Positions 1-11,927 of a DNA stretch of 64,000 nucleotides are shown here, piece by piece. The notes under the pieces were generated by a model. That model was not told the origin of the DNA and searched no databases. It saw nothing but the letters and a program-made list of their open reading frames with translations. A program made the translations under genes and the position numbers. This DNA comes from Magicicada septendecula. Lineage: Eukaryota > Arthropoda > Insecta > Hemiptera > Cicadidae. Position 1 is the first letter of the stretch, and each line of letters begins with the position of its first letter. The DNA lies in assembly GCA_034769895.1 (NCBI GenBank), contig CM068367.1:1311953046-1312017045 (forward strand). Reading direction: 5' to 3'.

Positions 1-415
1 TCTTCTCTTCCATCTTCTTGCTGTTTTCTTCTATCTTCTTATTTGTTTCTTCCTTGCTGGATCTAATATCTTCTTTCAAGGACTGGTTGTCTCCCTTCAA
101 CTCTTCAAATTTCTTATTTAATGCTAATTTGTCTTCCTTCCTTTCTTTATTCTTTTCTTCTTTTGTTTTCATGAACATTTCCATTAATCTGTCCATTTTA
201 CTCTCTTCCGTTACTTTGGATTTTTCTATATGTCTTTCCTGGACATTTACTTCCCCTGTCTGTGTGGGTATCTCCGGTTGTTCAGTTTGTTTGGACAACA
301 CCGGCGGTAAAAACTCTTCCACCTCTACTGGCGTTGCCTCTTTGTTGTCCATATCGACTTCTATTTCTTTTTCGGCCTCCGCCGCCCGTTTCTTAGATGT
401 TGCACGTCGTTGCAT
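1..415 (-). CDS. Gag-like protein of an LTR retrotransposon, N-terminal part
   Basis: The minus strand is open from the ATG at 413-415 to the window edge, about 138 codons. The N-terminus is basic and begins MQRRATSKKRAAEAEKE. An acidic linker follows, then a Lys/Glu-rich coiled coil rich in KEE, KKFEEL and EETNKKIEE. The layout (short basic head, acidic stretch, heptad-rich region) matches the 444-residue Gag-like protein at 21019-22353, so I treat them as homologous families. The start is placed about 100 bp inside a primer-binding site and LTR edge, as expected for gag. The protein would assemble retrotransposon particles. No pol is visible because the window ends. It is distinct in sequence from the second copy, so this is a related family and not a duplicate. 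Confidence 0.6.
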   Translation of the reverse strand, partial: MQRRATSKKRAAEAEKEIEVDMDNKEATPVEVEEFLPPVLSKQTEQPEIPTQTGEVNVQERHIEKSKVTEESKMDRLMEMFMKTKEEKNKERKEDKLALNKKFEELKGDNQSLKEDIRSSKEETNKKIEENSKKMEEK

Positions 416-507
416 TTTCCCTTGAAATTCTCTGGCTTTGTAGCTGTTGCCTAGCTCCAACTAGTGATTGGGCAGAATTTATTGGCCTTCCAATCGCTAA
501 TTAAAGC

Positions 508-526
508 CCCTAAAGTTGTGCGCCAA
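508..526 (-). other. Candidate primer-binding site next to an LTR
   Basis: On the minus strand this reads TTGGCGCACAACTTTAGG, two bases after the LTR terminus (…TTACA at 529-533 read on the minus strand). TGGCGC is a common start for tRNA-complementary primer sites in insect LTR elements. The other LTR element here has TTGGCGCTCAACGT in the same place, which supports both calls. Confidence 0.5.
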
Positions 527-528
527 TT

Positions 529-1784
529 TGTAATAATAAAAATAAAATTGCTGTGTGTGTTCTTAAATTGGTGTGTTTATATTGGTGTGGCTCTCGACGT
601 CTTACTGGCCTGAAACACTTCCTTAAGTTTCCCAGCTGGTCGAGTCCCAATGGTAGCAAGACTGGTCGAGTAGCGTAATGTTGATGAAGAAATGTATGTT
701 CAGCTTCACCGAAAGTTTCAAAACAAAAATTATTGTTTTGAAAAAAATTTAAAAAAAAAATTGTTTATAAAAAAAATAATTAAAAAAATTTTTTTTAATT
801 TTATTAATTAATTAATTATAATCAATTAATTAATATAGGGCTGTGAAGTTTTAAAAAGTGTAATGCTCTTCTGAAAATTTTTATTAAAGTTTTGGTATAT
901 TTTAAATAAACTATCACCACTCATAAGATGGTCTTCAAACCAATCGATACTTGTTTACCTTTTTATTTTTTAGGTTATCTTCACTTATAGGTGGTAAAGT
1001 CCTGACAGATTATTAATTATAATTATATTAATGATAACTAGTAATATTTATGAAATGAAGAACTATTTAGTGTTGAAGAATATTAATGTTTTATTAATTA
1101 ATAGCAATTTGACTCTTATCGATTATTATCGACTCTCAGGATATCGAAAAAGTTACAAAGTATATTATATAAAAATTATACAGGGTTCTTTAAACAGCCA
1201 ATTATTATCAAAGTCAGAGAAATCGGGCCAATATTTAAAAAGTATAACATTACATCAAATTAATAATTATTACTAAACACAAACATGGAATAATAATATG
1301 AAAATAAAATAATTGTTTTCACCAAACAGCTGGGTTGAACTAGGAGGCGTTGCAGGCGATGACGACCAATATTGCAAATGGCTGCCGTGAAGTTAGTAAG
1401 ATGTCATTCGTATATTCGACGTTCCAAATAAAAGATTTTCCTGTAGTATTCCTGTTCTGATGTCTGCGAATCTCTTGTTAAATGTTGTGTAGTGACTGGT
1501 GTAGTGTTTCTGGGTTGTATTTAGTATATCCGTGTAATTATAAGTCAAAACACTTTTCCCAATTCCGACACTAAATTGGTTAATATATTATTCAGTTTTC
1601 TGGTGTTTTGTGGTGTTTTTCGGAGTAGAAATGTATTGTTCTGTGTTATGGAGTGTTTCTTGATTGTTTCTGTTATAATATGATAGTTTTAGAAGTATTT
1701 TACAAGTCACTCGCGATTTCACAATAACGTACTATACACTCGCTTTATATGACTATTATAAGTTAGGTTAGGCACGTTACAAAA
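529..1784 (-). mobile_element. LTR of the gag element at the window start (outer end uncertain)
   Basis: The inner edge TGTAA at 529 is firm because it abuts the primer-binding site. The outer edge is a guess. The sequence GTTACA ending near 1784 would give the LTR TGTAA…TTACA termini like those of the element at 17470-24724, but no second LTR copy is in the window to prove it. The interior is AT-rich and non-coding. Confidence 0.3.
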
Positions 1785-3639
1785 CGTTTGTCATGTTAAC
1801 CGTTCAAATACCAATAATTAACTAACTGTTTCCTCCAGTTTCAATTAAACTCTTAGCCAATATAATATTATTCTTAACATTGTTCAAATATATTTTCATA
1901 TCCTGTGCACACTTTAATATTTCACTATATAAATACCTAAACTTGGGTTATTTATCAATTTTATTCACTAGATGTTATTTAAATTAATCTTTCAGTTCAT
2001 TCAGCTTATTTTCAGATTAAATAATGCCGTTTTCTAGTGTTTTCTGTCCAAAAAATAGTAATTTTACTTTCATTTTTGGTATTCTCTGAAAAGTCAAAAC
2101 TAGCTTCCTGTCATCATATAAATTCAGCCATTTTATCAATTATATTTAATATTAATAATCTTATACTGTATTAAAAGGTTTATATTCCCTTATTCTCTTG
2201 TAATTAACTGAATTAGTTGTATTCTGAAACATTATTCTGGAATATATGACTCCCATGTCCAAATTTCTGAGTTTAGTCATTTTCATTTTCATTTATAATT
2301 CTGAATATAATTTATTAAAACCTCTCTAAATGGTATGTGCAATTATATGGCATGATCTCAAGTTTATTTTGTCTAAACCCCTTTTGTTTATTTGCTTTTA
2401 AATGAGTAATTTCTCTGTTTTGATGAAGTTTGGTTTCCATTCTTTTGGCCTATGATTTTTTAACAATTTTTCTTACAAAATATTTTACAAACAATATATG
2501 ATGTGTGATACCCTCTCTGACTTTTACATATAGTATTATAAATTAAACATGTTTTCAAGTTACACAATAACAATTAGTATTGGTTACAATACAAATAATA
2601 GTTAAAACAAATAAAGAATATTTTTTTTTTTTTTTAAATAAATGGTTGTCTTCAAGTCAGACATTTTACAACAAAATCCTTATTTCTAACATGGAAATAT
2701 GGTTTACAAAAAAGGTTTTTTACTAACTAACATCTTAATTACTCTCGACTATTTACAAGTAGTAACTATTTTTATAGTTCTGATGTTAGTTGTATCAGAC
2801 CCAAACAAATGGCCTTATATCTAAAACATTTTTAAACATTCTTGTACTATATACATAAAAAACTTATATTTATATTCTTATTTCTAACTATTATTATAAG
2901 TAGGATTCTACAGTTTTTATACTGTCTTTTATACATTGTCTTTGGGGAATTGTACCCTGTCATTAATAAATAAATAGTATAAATTGTTCGAAAAGTATCA
3001 TGAAATCTGTTTTTCTTTTTTCATATAAAACAAAATGTTATTTTAAACAGATTTATGTCTTATAAAAAACATATTGTCACAGTACACATTTCAAGTCATT
3101 GAAAATCGTATATTTCATTGCATTCAATGTTTGTGATTGCCAAGAATGAAACACAAGGTTCATTTTTTATAATACCCAAAACTATCACTGGTTCACTTTG
3201 CACTTATATATTATGTTATTGCTAAATGGTCGTATAGTCTTATTAACATAATAAATTGGTTAGCGTTTTTCAATGGAGATTTGTTCCATGGGTACTATAT
3301 TATTGTTTCATCTTAGTTCACAGGCAACTTTTACTTTATACACTTCTCTCTCTTAAATTTATATACATGTGGTTTTTATTTCGTTATACTTTTATTTTTA
3401 AATATTTATTTTGGGGATATAGGGATTTGGGTGTCTTTTATAAGAGCATGACATCTTCTTCAGGATGCTGCCTTCTTCTTCTTTCATCAGTCTTCTTTTC
3501 TCCTGCCTTCTGGGACTGGTATCTTCTCCATTTTCTTCTTGATGCCATCATGTTTCTTGGGATCTTCTCCATCTTCTTCTTTATTTCAGAAATACACAAC
3601 CTGTATTGGTTGATCTTGGCTTATTTTAGGGTTTCTATT
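1785..3639. other. AT-rich DNA with no recognised gene
   Basis: Low-complexity AT-rich sequence with a poly-T run near 2621. The open frames here are short and look like chance. It may still belong to the LTR element at the window start if the LTR is longer than proposed. Confidence 0.5.
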
Positions 3640-3825
3640 CTATTTATTCTCCCTCGTTGTGGGTTTGGTCATATTCTGTACTGCTTGGTTATTTACTTTC
3701 TTACCTTCCTGGGTTATACCTTGAAAACCTTTGGTTATGAGACTGGTTTTGGATGACTCATCGCTAGTAACTCCTTTTATTTGAACTTGTATTTTCTTTA
3801 TAATAATGATTTCTTTCCACAGTTG
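3640..3825 (-). pseudogene. Short hydrophilic open frame, possible gag C-terminal remnant
   Basis: Between two stops the minus strand is open for about 60 codons and reads as a polar peptide (KKIQVQIKGVTSDESSKT and onward). The stretch VQIKGV resembles VIQVKGV near the C-terminus of the Gag-like protein at 21019-22353. Further Lys/Glu-rich sequence lies downstream around 3440-3600. The match is only a few residues, so the assignment is weak. It could equally be chance or another mobile-element remnant. Confidence 0.2.
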
Positions 3826-5631
3826 CTATGAATTAATCTTTTTATATTAAACTTAATGCTTTCTTCCAAATTTAAATATTATAACTTTATTATTCTAATG
3901 ATCAATTGCCATTCAATATTATGCTTATATCTGTCACGCTACAAATTGCGCCATAAAAAATTTAACATCAGTCTCTGCAACAATCGTGTACATTTGCGTC
4001 TAGCCCATATGACTCCTACAAATGACAAATAATTATATAACAATATTCTCCCTGCCAATATTCTGTCAGGTTTGGTGGCATGTGGTCGTTTCTATTCACC
4101 TGTAGTTTGCAGTCTCTAGCCATAGTTTACTGTTGAGTATCATAATTACAACACAAGAAAAAGAGTAATGACTTCTAAATTACATAGCATATAGCGAATT
4201 CAGGCGGGACGGTCTCAAAAATGATTTATGCAAACACTACTTGAGCACATACTTATGAGCCAAAACAATCTTGCGAACAATGCACACAGTTTACAGTTCC
4301 AAACTAGTTTAGGTCTGGCTTACAGGAAACCAATGGTTTTAATCGATTACTCAACACCAAACTGGTTAATATTTTGTCTACAGAAATACGATTATTGGAT
4401 GTGTGTGTGTGCGCGCGCGCTCACGTCCGCACGTGTGAAAGAGAGAGGGATGTTAGGAGGGAGGAGGAAGGTAAAGAGAATGTACGTGGGTGTAACTTTC
4501 TTAACATAATCTATCAAAATCTTTGTAACAAATTAGATGCGACAAACAAACAATATTCATATAAATAGAAACCATTTTTATTTTTAAATAAATATTTCTA
4601 CTAAGAGATATATTTTAGGGAAAACACATTTTGAATAAGACACAAAATAAGTTATTAAAATAGTTTTTATTATGACTATGGTTTGATAGTGAAACAGTAT
4701 CAGACAAGGTTTCTCTGAAAAAGGTCAATATAGGGCTATCATTCTGTCTTGCCATGGTACTGATCCTTCTTGTGTACAAAAGAATTCGGAAGGAAGAAGA
4801 ACTTCCTCGTCAGAGTCCATGATGAAACTGATGTAAATACTAAATGAAACAATCTTTTATCACTGAGCAAATGGAGAGTGGCGCATCCCTTGCACACGAG
4901 CCACTGGCACTTGGCGTGACTGAGTGGCCCGTGTGTCAGCAGCCAAAAGATGTAAACTATGTTTACATACAGAAACATTACAAAGAACAAACAAGAAATT
5001 TACATTGTTTCTAGTTCCCAGCTATATCTCATCGGGGACCTTCGATACCAGACTGCCTTAAGTCAGGTAGACCTAATTAAAACTGAAAAAGGAGGACCTA
5101 ATTCAGTCAAAAGGAGAACCAAGTTATATTTTCTGCAGTAGCACCTGAAGTACCTCTATTTCATAATCATTTGTAAGATTTTCACATGAAATAAAAAAAG
5201 GATTATAGGTCTGTTACTAATAGTAGACCCAATAAGTAAATAATATAATGATTTCCTATAGCACAAATTCATCTTTATGAATACAAATTCCTGTTGATAA
5301 ACTTAATTTTCAGTGAAAATAAATAATTTTCATTTAAAAACAATGATAGTTTTTTTAAGAGACACTGAAACTGTCATTGACTGTGATATAACATGTGATC
5401 TTGATACATTAAATTCTGATAGTGACAATTTAAATTTTTTCTCTGAAATATCCCCAACATCCCAAGCTTTGCTTCACATTTTAATAGTGTGTAGAAGCCA
5501 TTTTATTTTCACTCCATATCCACGAAGAATTTGGATTTTAATGACATTCAAGACATTATTTCTATATTCATAAATAAATCAAATGCTAATGATGAACATT
5601 TCTTTCCTTGGTTTGTTGAAACAGTAATAGA
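3826..5631. other. Intergenic DNA, no gene recognised
   Basis: AT-rich, with a short GT/GC alternating run near 4400-4425. A weak coding-like stretch lies around 5340-5630 in shifting frames (for example FNDIQDIISIFINK), interrupted by frame changes. I cannot assign it. Confidence 0.4.
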
Positions 5632-5639
5632 ATCAAGTC

Positions 5640-6464
5640 CAGGGCCGGTGCAAGGTATTTTGCCTCCCTAGGCGAAATATCTAAAAGCCCCCCCCCCCAA
5701 AATACCACTACGATTGATGGAATGTTTATGTATTTTATACGAATTACAAAATATAATGCATAATGCATTTCATAATTTCAGCTAACTGTGAAAATTACAA
5801 CTATAGTTTGAGTTACTTCTTATTATATTTATTCATTGACAATAAATGATAGACAATCTTATTGGATATTTTATAATATTTAGACCGAAATATGTAAAAA
5901 GTGAGATTTTCCAAAATCTAACAAGAAGTAGCAAGAGGCAATTTTAGATATAATAATGAACATAATATGTAATATATAACAATACATATGATATACAATA
6001 TATATATATATATATGTGTCATAATTTTATTATTTTGTGTGCCATTTATATGCAAAAATAATATTGCCAATTTTTTTTAATTTGCTTTTGTCAAAACATA
6101 CGGTACTCGATTTTACGATTTATTTCATTAACAAATTACATCACCACGACCTTATTTAAATTAAAACAGGACAGGCTTCAACAATAAAGTTTATCGTGAG
6201 TTTACAGAAGTATAAAGCCAAAAAATTAGTAGAAAACACTTCGTAAAATTTTATTTTTTGTGATGTTCTGCGCGGTCTCTTTTTATGTTTCTTTTACAAT
6301 TAAAACTACACTTTGACGTTCTTGGAAAAGATAAGATGTTGGTGCAGATAAATAAAAATTTTAACAATTTATTCTTAAAAAAAAAATTTTTTGCTTTGGG
6401 CGCCCCTCAGCTTCCGGTGCTCTAGGCGGTTGCCTAGTCTGCCTTTATGGTAGCGCCGGCCCTG
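5640..6464. mobile_element. Non-autonomous hAT-type DNA transposon (825 bp) with 8-bp target duplications
   Basis: The left end CAGGGCCGG matches the reverse complement of the right end (…CCGGCCCTG). The next ~35 bases on each side are imperfectly complementary and share a GCCTAGGC-like motif. The element is flanked by identical 8-bp copies of ATCAAGTC at 5632-5639 and 6465-6472. A CAGGG start with an 8-bp duplication is diagnostic of the hAT superfamily. No transposase remains. The interior is AT-rich with a short TA repeat near 6000, so movement would have needed a transposase in trans. Confidence 0.9.
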
Positions 6465-6472
6465 ATCAAGTC

Positions 6473-7779
6473 ATAACATTTAAGCTCTCATCTACTTTTC
6501 ATACCAATACAAAGTTTTTCAATTTTGACTTTAATTTGTATGTTCAAATTTCCATTTTTTTTTTTTTTTGTATGTTCTTCAAGGGGTAGCTTGAATTATT
6601 CTATTAGCTTCACAATTGTTTTTAGTAAAACGTTTATATCACGTGTAACTATCTTCAATTTTTTAAAGTAATTTTAGTTAGCATACAGTTAAACATCACT
6701 GCCATAAAGTGCTATTACAAAATAAAACAGCACAGAGTCCCATGAGGCCTCTCGATGTACAATTTTATTATAGATACTTCAAAGATGGTTTATTTGCTTT
6801 CATTAAACAGTTACTTATGAAAAGTCTGCATTTTATCTGAACACTAAAAAAGTCCTGACATTGGGGCCAATTAGTAATGTTTTTGCGTCAGTTTCAAATG
6901 GTTAGTTAATAAGAACATTAAGTTTAATGATTTAATTTAGAAATACACTCACTGAAATAACAAACCAGTACCATCTTATCTGTCACAGTACACTCCGCAT
7001 TAGGTAGTTGGCCTGATACAATTATACCTGTCACTGATATACGTCACACCTGCCTTTTAGTTATGACCCAGACTCTAGACGTCTATGCATCTATTTAAAT
7101 AAAGACAGTTTCATTACTGTTTACATAAATGCTTCTTACATGGTAATTTCCATCAGCATCAATCTAAATAATCCTTTTTCTGTAAATTACCTTGTAAATT
7201 CATCACATCACATTAACATCCTCTTTCCTATGAGTCTTTTCACCTGTTTTGTTTTCTTTCTTTTCTAGTGGATTGTGTCCATTCCCTCTCCTTTTTTTGA
7301 CACCTTCTACATAACCTATTATTTTGTATAATACTTTATATTTACCATCCATTTTAGATAACCAAAACAATTTAATCTACTGCCTCTGTTATTTCCATTA
7401 TGTATATGTCATTTCCCGTTTTTGTGTTATCTCTATGTTTATCTACACAACAGCATCTCCGACAGCATTTTTCATAGCTCTTATTTTTTTATTTCTTTGT
7501 TTCATAATTTTCCTCTATATATGACCACATTCATGATTATCATTTTAAACATTCCAATTTTGTTGTATTTCATAATTTACAGACTCCAGGTATTGAGATG
7601 TATTGTAGTTGTTTTAGCTTGTCCTATTCTTGAATTTATTTCCTGGTTGTGGTCACCAAGTGATGTTATTGTTACATCTACATAACTGAAATTGTATTTC
7701 TTTTTAAATAACTTTTATTTTTAATCCTTATGTAATTATATATCTCACCCAACAACTTTACATAATAAATTAGCATGAT
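6473..7779. other. Intergenic DNA, no gene recognised
   Basis: AT-rich sequence with a poly-T tract near 6557. Open frames around 7324-7685 are hydrophobic, T-rich translations without motifs and are likely chance. Confidence 0.5.
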
Positions 7780-8045
7780 GTCTTGTTAGATTCGTAAAGG
7801 CTCAAAGAATACAATGGCTAGGTCACCTAGAGTGGATGAATGATCAGTATATGCCAAAGAAAATCCTGAGGGTCAAAGTCTATAACAGCAGAAAGAGGGG
7901 CCGATCTAGGATTAAATGGTTGGACAATGTGTTGGAAGATGTAAGAAGAACGGATGTGAGGGATTACGCTGAGATGGCAATTGTAGACATTGGAGAAGAC
8001 TGGTGTTAGAAGCCAGTGATCAAATTCGGCTGTAGTGTTAAAGAC
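7780..8045 (+). pseudogene. LINE 3' fragment: reverse-transcriptase C-terminal tail
   Basis: Translation gives IQWLGHLEWMNDQYMPKKIL and then a KRGRSRIKWLDNVLEDVRR-type stretch. This is the WLGH…RGRPR…W…D block found just before the stop in many insect LINE ORF2 proteins. The same family occurs at 38363-39313 and 39724-40133. The copy is severely 5'-truncated and encodes no catalytic domain. Confidence 0.8.
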
Positions 8046-8252
8046 TAAGAAGGTGATGCCGTGTTATAATATAAGTTATACTATTTTTTATTTCCAACAA
8101 AATGCCTTCCATCTTTATTGTTTCATCTCTTCTAGGTTAGCAGCCCATAGGCTGCTTGGCAGCAGCTCGCCATTCTCTGCTTTTCTATGCAATTCACAAT
8201 ATGATATGCAGTTCATATTGACCATAAGCTGTTTCATGTAGTCTAAACGGGG

Positions 8253-8580
8253 TCATCCTCTGTGATTCTTCCCTTCAATTGTTCTTTTGCCATTCTGCCT
8301 AGTAAATTTAGCTCTTCTGCCTTTTAAATTTTGTAGGAAGATCTTCTCCTCCTGAGCTCTTATAAAGGGTCCCTCATTCATTATCTTCTCCCTGCAGCTT
8401 ATTTTGAATGTTCTTCTGTAGCACCAGGTCTCAAATGCTTGGAGTTTTTTCTTGTCACTTTCTCCAATTGTCGAAGATTCAATCCCATATGGGGCAACAC
8501 TCCACATGTATGTATTTACTAGATTCTTCCTTATTTTTAGGCTGATAGTGTTTGAAGTGAACAGGTTTTTCTTCATTATA
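8253..8580 (-). pseudogene. LINE ORF2 C-terminal fragment
   Basis: An open frame of 107 codons contains KIRKNLVNTYMWSVAPYGIE and KKLQAFETWCYRRTFKISC. This is the 'thumb' region downstream of the YADD catalytic block in LINE reverse transcriptases (normally LYGSETW…FE.W..RR). The catalytic part is missing. A different family from the neighbouring plus-strand fragment ending near 8045. Confidence 0.75.
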
Positions 8581-8844
8581 TTGGTTCATATAGTCATAAA
8601 AATTTGTAAGCCATCCGATTAACTCTCACAATTTGTGATTTGACTACAAATTTCTAAATCACATAGTAGTAATTACTGCTTTTTAGAAACAATTTTTGTA
8701 CTCTTGGTAAAGCTTTTGTGATTAAAATTTTCTTTAACCTCAAAAACAACAAATGATGCCATAGTATTTTTTTAAGAGTTTAATTTAATGATAATGTGAT
8801 ATATTTATAATATACACACACTTATTTCTTACTAACGATACCTA

Positions 8845-8948
8845 TAATCTCAATCTTCTGTTGTAGTGTATTAATTGTTCATAACCTAAAGATACCATAC
8901 AAGTGTGGTTATGAACAATGAATACACTACAATAGAAGGTTGAGTTTA
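8845..8948. repeat. Short inverted repeat (hairpin, ~42-bp arms)
   Basis: The arm at 8845-8886 is almost the reverse complement of 8907-8948 (about six mismatches), with a 20-base loop. It could be a tiny MITE or the core of a foldback element. No target duplication is obvious. Confidence 0.7.
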
Positions 8949-10109
8949 ACTTAATTGAAGCAGACAGACAGCACAAAAATTATACACATTTTACTTGTAG
9001 GTATTACATTCAAGTAAATTTGTTTAATCAGGTCTATAAATATAGACTGGTAACACAACACTTAAGCAACTGATGTTGCTTATACTGATAGTGAACTATA
9101 GCACCATAATAAATACTGTGGCAAGGCTAAATAAAAACATTGACCAGGTTATCCCAATTAACTTCTGGTTTTCATATTACTCTTTCTTGTTATTATACAC
9201 TGCATGAGGAAGAAAGAAGGGGAGGGAAGAGTGAGAGAGAGAGAGAGAGAGAGTGAGAGAGGGGAGGAGAGAGTCTTGTGAATCAATTTAAGAAACTAAC
9301 AGTGACTCCAGCTTGGTCATCAAGATACTTTGAATGTTTTTATAATTTTATTAATTTCAAGATAAGGCTTTTTATAAACAGTGTTATAAAAAGTTACAAA
9401 GTAAAGATGGTAGGATTTTTATGTAGTTCCTAGAAATTAGGGCAGCGGTAGATTAGAATAGAGCGGCCTGTAGTAGTTGAATGGTTCTTAGTGCTTGGGA
9501 GCCAACACAGTGTCATTCTGCTAATAGTCGCTGTTAATTTATACCTGCACAAATTGGGTAGTTGCTACTGCATGTATTTCAGTAACCTCTATTTTCTCAT
9601 TACCTTTTAACTTTGCCACTGTCAATTTTACACTTTATTTTTATATGGAAGTTTTCTTTGTACAAAAAGCATATTTGGTGCCTAATTTCATGGGTATTTT
9701 TATTATACCAGTGGGTACTGGTCACAAGCGCAGATTCCGAGAGGCTAAAGAGGCTTAGGCTTCAAAAAATCTATTGGCCCTTAGAAGAAATTATTAAACT
9801 TGTTGTCATTAACGTAAAGCGAAAATACATGTTGTTTTCATTTGTGAGGTTAGGTAATAATGGTTTTTGGTTTTTAGCTTACTGTTTAAAGAAATAAAAG
9901 CCATGATTAGGAAAAATATGAGGCTTAATCCTTGAAATAAAATACACAATGCTTGAAAGAGAATACAGTAAAAACAAAAACATAACTTTTTTTAACAAAA
10001 CAACAGAAAATGTAAAGTGAAAAATACAAATTATTTCTGAATAGTAAGATTAAAAAAAAAGTATTAATAAATTAAAACAAGCTTCTTAAAATAAAACGTA
10101 GAATTCTTC
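8949..10109. other. Intergenic DNA with a GA microsatellite
   Basis: The only structured feature is a GA/GGA-rich microsatellite at about 9228-9273. No gene was recognised. Confidence 0.5.
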
Positions 10110-10155
10110 GTTTATGCCTGTACCCATCTTCGGTTAGGTGGGTACAGGCATAAAC
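10110..10155. repeat. Perfect 17-bp hairpin
   Basis: GTTTATGCCTGTACCCA at 10110-10126 is exactly repeated in inverse at 10139-10155 across a 12-base loop. It sits directly upstream of the LINE fragment that follows, so it may mark a junction created on insertion. Confidence 0.8.
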
Positions 10156-10179
10156 CCTTACCGTACAGGGATCTGGAAA

Positions 10180-10499
10180 TGGCTTTCCGAAGAAAAATAC
10201 TGAGATTCCTTGGACATATGGTTCGGATGGATCGGTCCAGATTAAATAAATATATTTTCAACTATATTTGGCCACTTTCCAGTCTGAACGGATACACCTA
10301 ACAACTCAAGGAGGAAATGATGAAACTGGGTATCTCTTTGAACGACTGTGTGGATAGAAATACATACAGAAACAAAATTCAAAAGCTTGAGATTCTCTGC
10401 GGTGAGAAGAAAACGAGAAAGGGGTGGACAGTGGAAAGGAAGGCGGCGCATAGTGTGCGCATGAGGGCCTTCTGGCAGGAGGAGAAAAGGAAATGATAT
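10180..10499 (+). pseudogene. LINE ORF2 C-terminal fragment with one internal stop
   Basis: From ATG 10180 the frame reads MAFRRKILRFLGHMVRMDRS, then a single in-frame stop at about 10300, then an open stretch containing LKEEMMKLGISLNDCVDR and KTRKGWTVERKAAHSVRM, ending at TGA 10497-10499. FLGHMVRM is the conserved 'W/F-GH-x-x-RM' motif of LINE tails. Only the last ~105 codons are present. Confidence 0.75.
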
Positions 10500-11927
10500 T
10501 TGCGTGGTCCACGGCTGGCCTGTTCGTGTAAAAAAAATGAAAACAAGATTTGTTATTCGTTAAGTGGTCAACATTCTTTTATGCTACCGGTATTGAATAG
10601 AATCTCGAAAACTTCCTGGAGCGAATTTGTGCGAAACAAAAAATGGGAGACGTGTATAGTATCTCGAGGATTCTCCATCGTTATGAACTCTGAAACATCT
10701 TCGTCTCTTTCCTCAGCGTCTGTATCATTTTGTAAAGGCTGCACCGTACGAGCGGAAACGAAATCAGCTTCAATGAAGATCTATTTGTTGGCAGGAAACA
10801 ACTTGTGGCTTTAAACCACTGACTGTGATTTCACCAGTCTGCATTTTCAGATAGGCTCGTCCTATCCGTTCAGCTATACTGTTACAACGGTCTAACTGAT
10901 CGTCGTATGGTACAGTGGAAAAAAAATTCAAGACATCAATTAAGTCACTAATCACCAGCTTTAATTATCACAGTTAAACAGTTTGTAATCAACAAGATAG
11001 TCACTTACCACAAATCAAATAAAAATTGTTCACACGCAATAAAAATGTCTACTAATATGAAACACAATTGTATTACAATTGTCCCGCACAATTATAAAAC
11101 ACATAATACTTCGCCAACATACTACGAATCGCACTCAAACTGACTACTAAGCGCAGCTGTCGTCGTTTAAATAGATAGCAGAATTTTTCCAGATTAGTCG
11201 ATACTACGCATCAGCAATAAAGAAAAACACTAGAGCGTAATTTATTGCGGCCTTGACACAATGCGCGCGGCCGCGCGAATTCTTGCTCAGTCTAGCTAAC
11301 GGGTTGAGAATCACATACACACACAACATTACAACCGGATTCCACTGGAACATTCGAGAAACACGTAGATTGTTCTGTAATGTCGTAACAATATATTCCG
11401 GCTGAGAACCCTAGTGTTATGCCTCAATCACGTGCAGTTCTCCTCACTGTAGTAACTCTCCAGTGGCCCCATGAAAGATTTATTTAATGGTTGGAACTTA
11501 TGTGTGATGTGGAGTGATAAGCCAATTATCTTAACGGAGTTAGCTCTTGTCACGTTTGTGATACCAATATTTCGTTTGTGCCTAGTATGTTCATATGCCC
11601 GTTTAATATTAACAAAATTGGCGAACTTGTGTAGGTTTAGTATTATTAATAAAACATCCAAACCACTGAGTGTACAAATTTGTTTTCCATCCAGCCTGAT
11701 GGCATGATGCACCAATTGAACCGGGAGGTGTTCCTTTCATAAGTAAATCGCAAATATTTTTTCTGGGAAAAATACTAAGGAAACTAAATGATGGGAGCTG
11801 GCTCCTGGAATCTATAGCTTTAATGATGTAGATAGTACACAACAGAAGATTATAGTATAAACTGTCTACTACGCATGTGAATGGGCGCACATATGTAGAC
11901 CTGTAATCACTTAATTATAGCAATATA
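10500..11927. other. Intergenic DNA, no gene recognised
   Basis: Short open frames on both strands have no motif. A small CpG/NotI-like patch (GCGCGCGGCCGCGCG) occurs at about 11261-11276. Otherwise ordinary AT-rich sequence. Confidence 0.5.

Noticed and set aside
3256..3756. 166-aa hydrophobic frame resembling a membrane protein
   Set aside because: T-rich translation opposite Lys/Glu-rich sequence; no recognisable family or start context.
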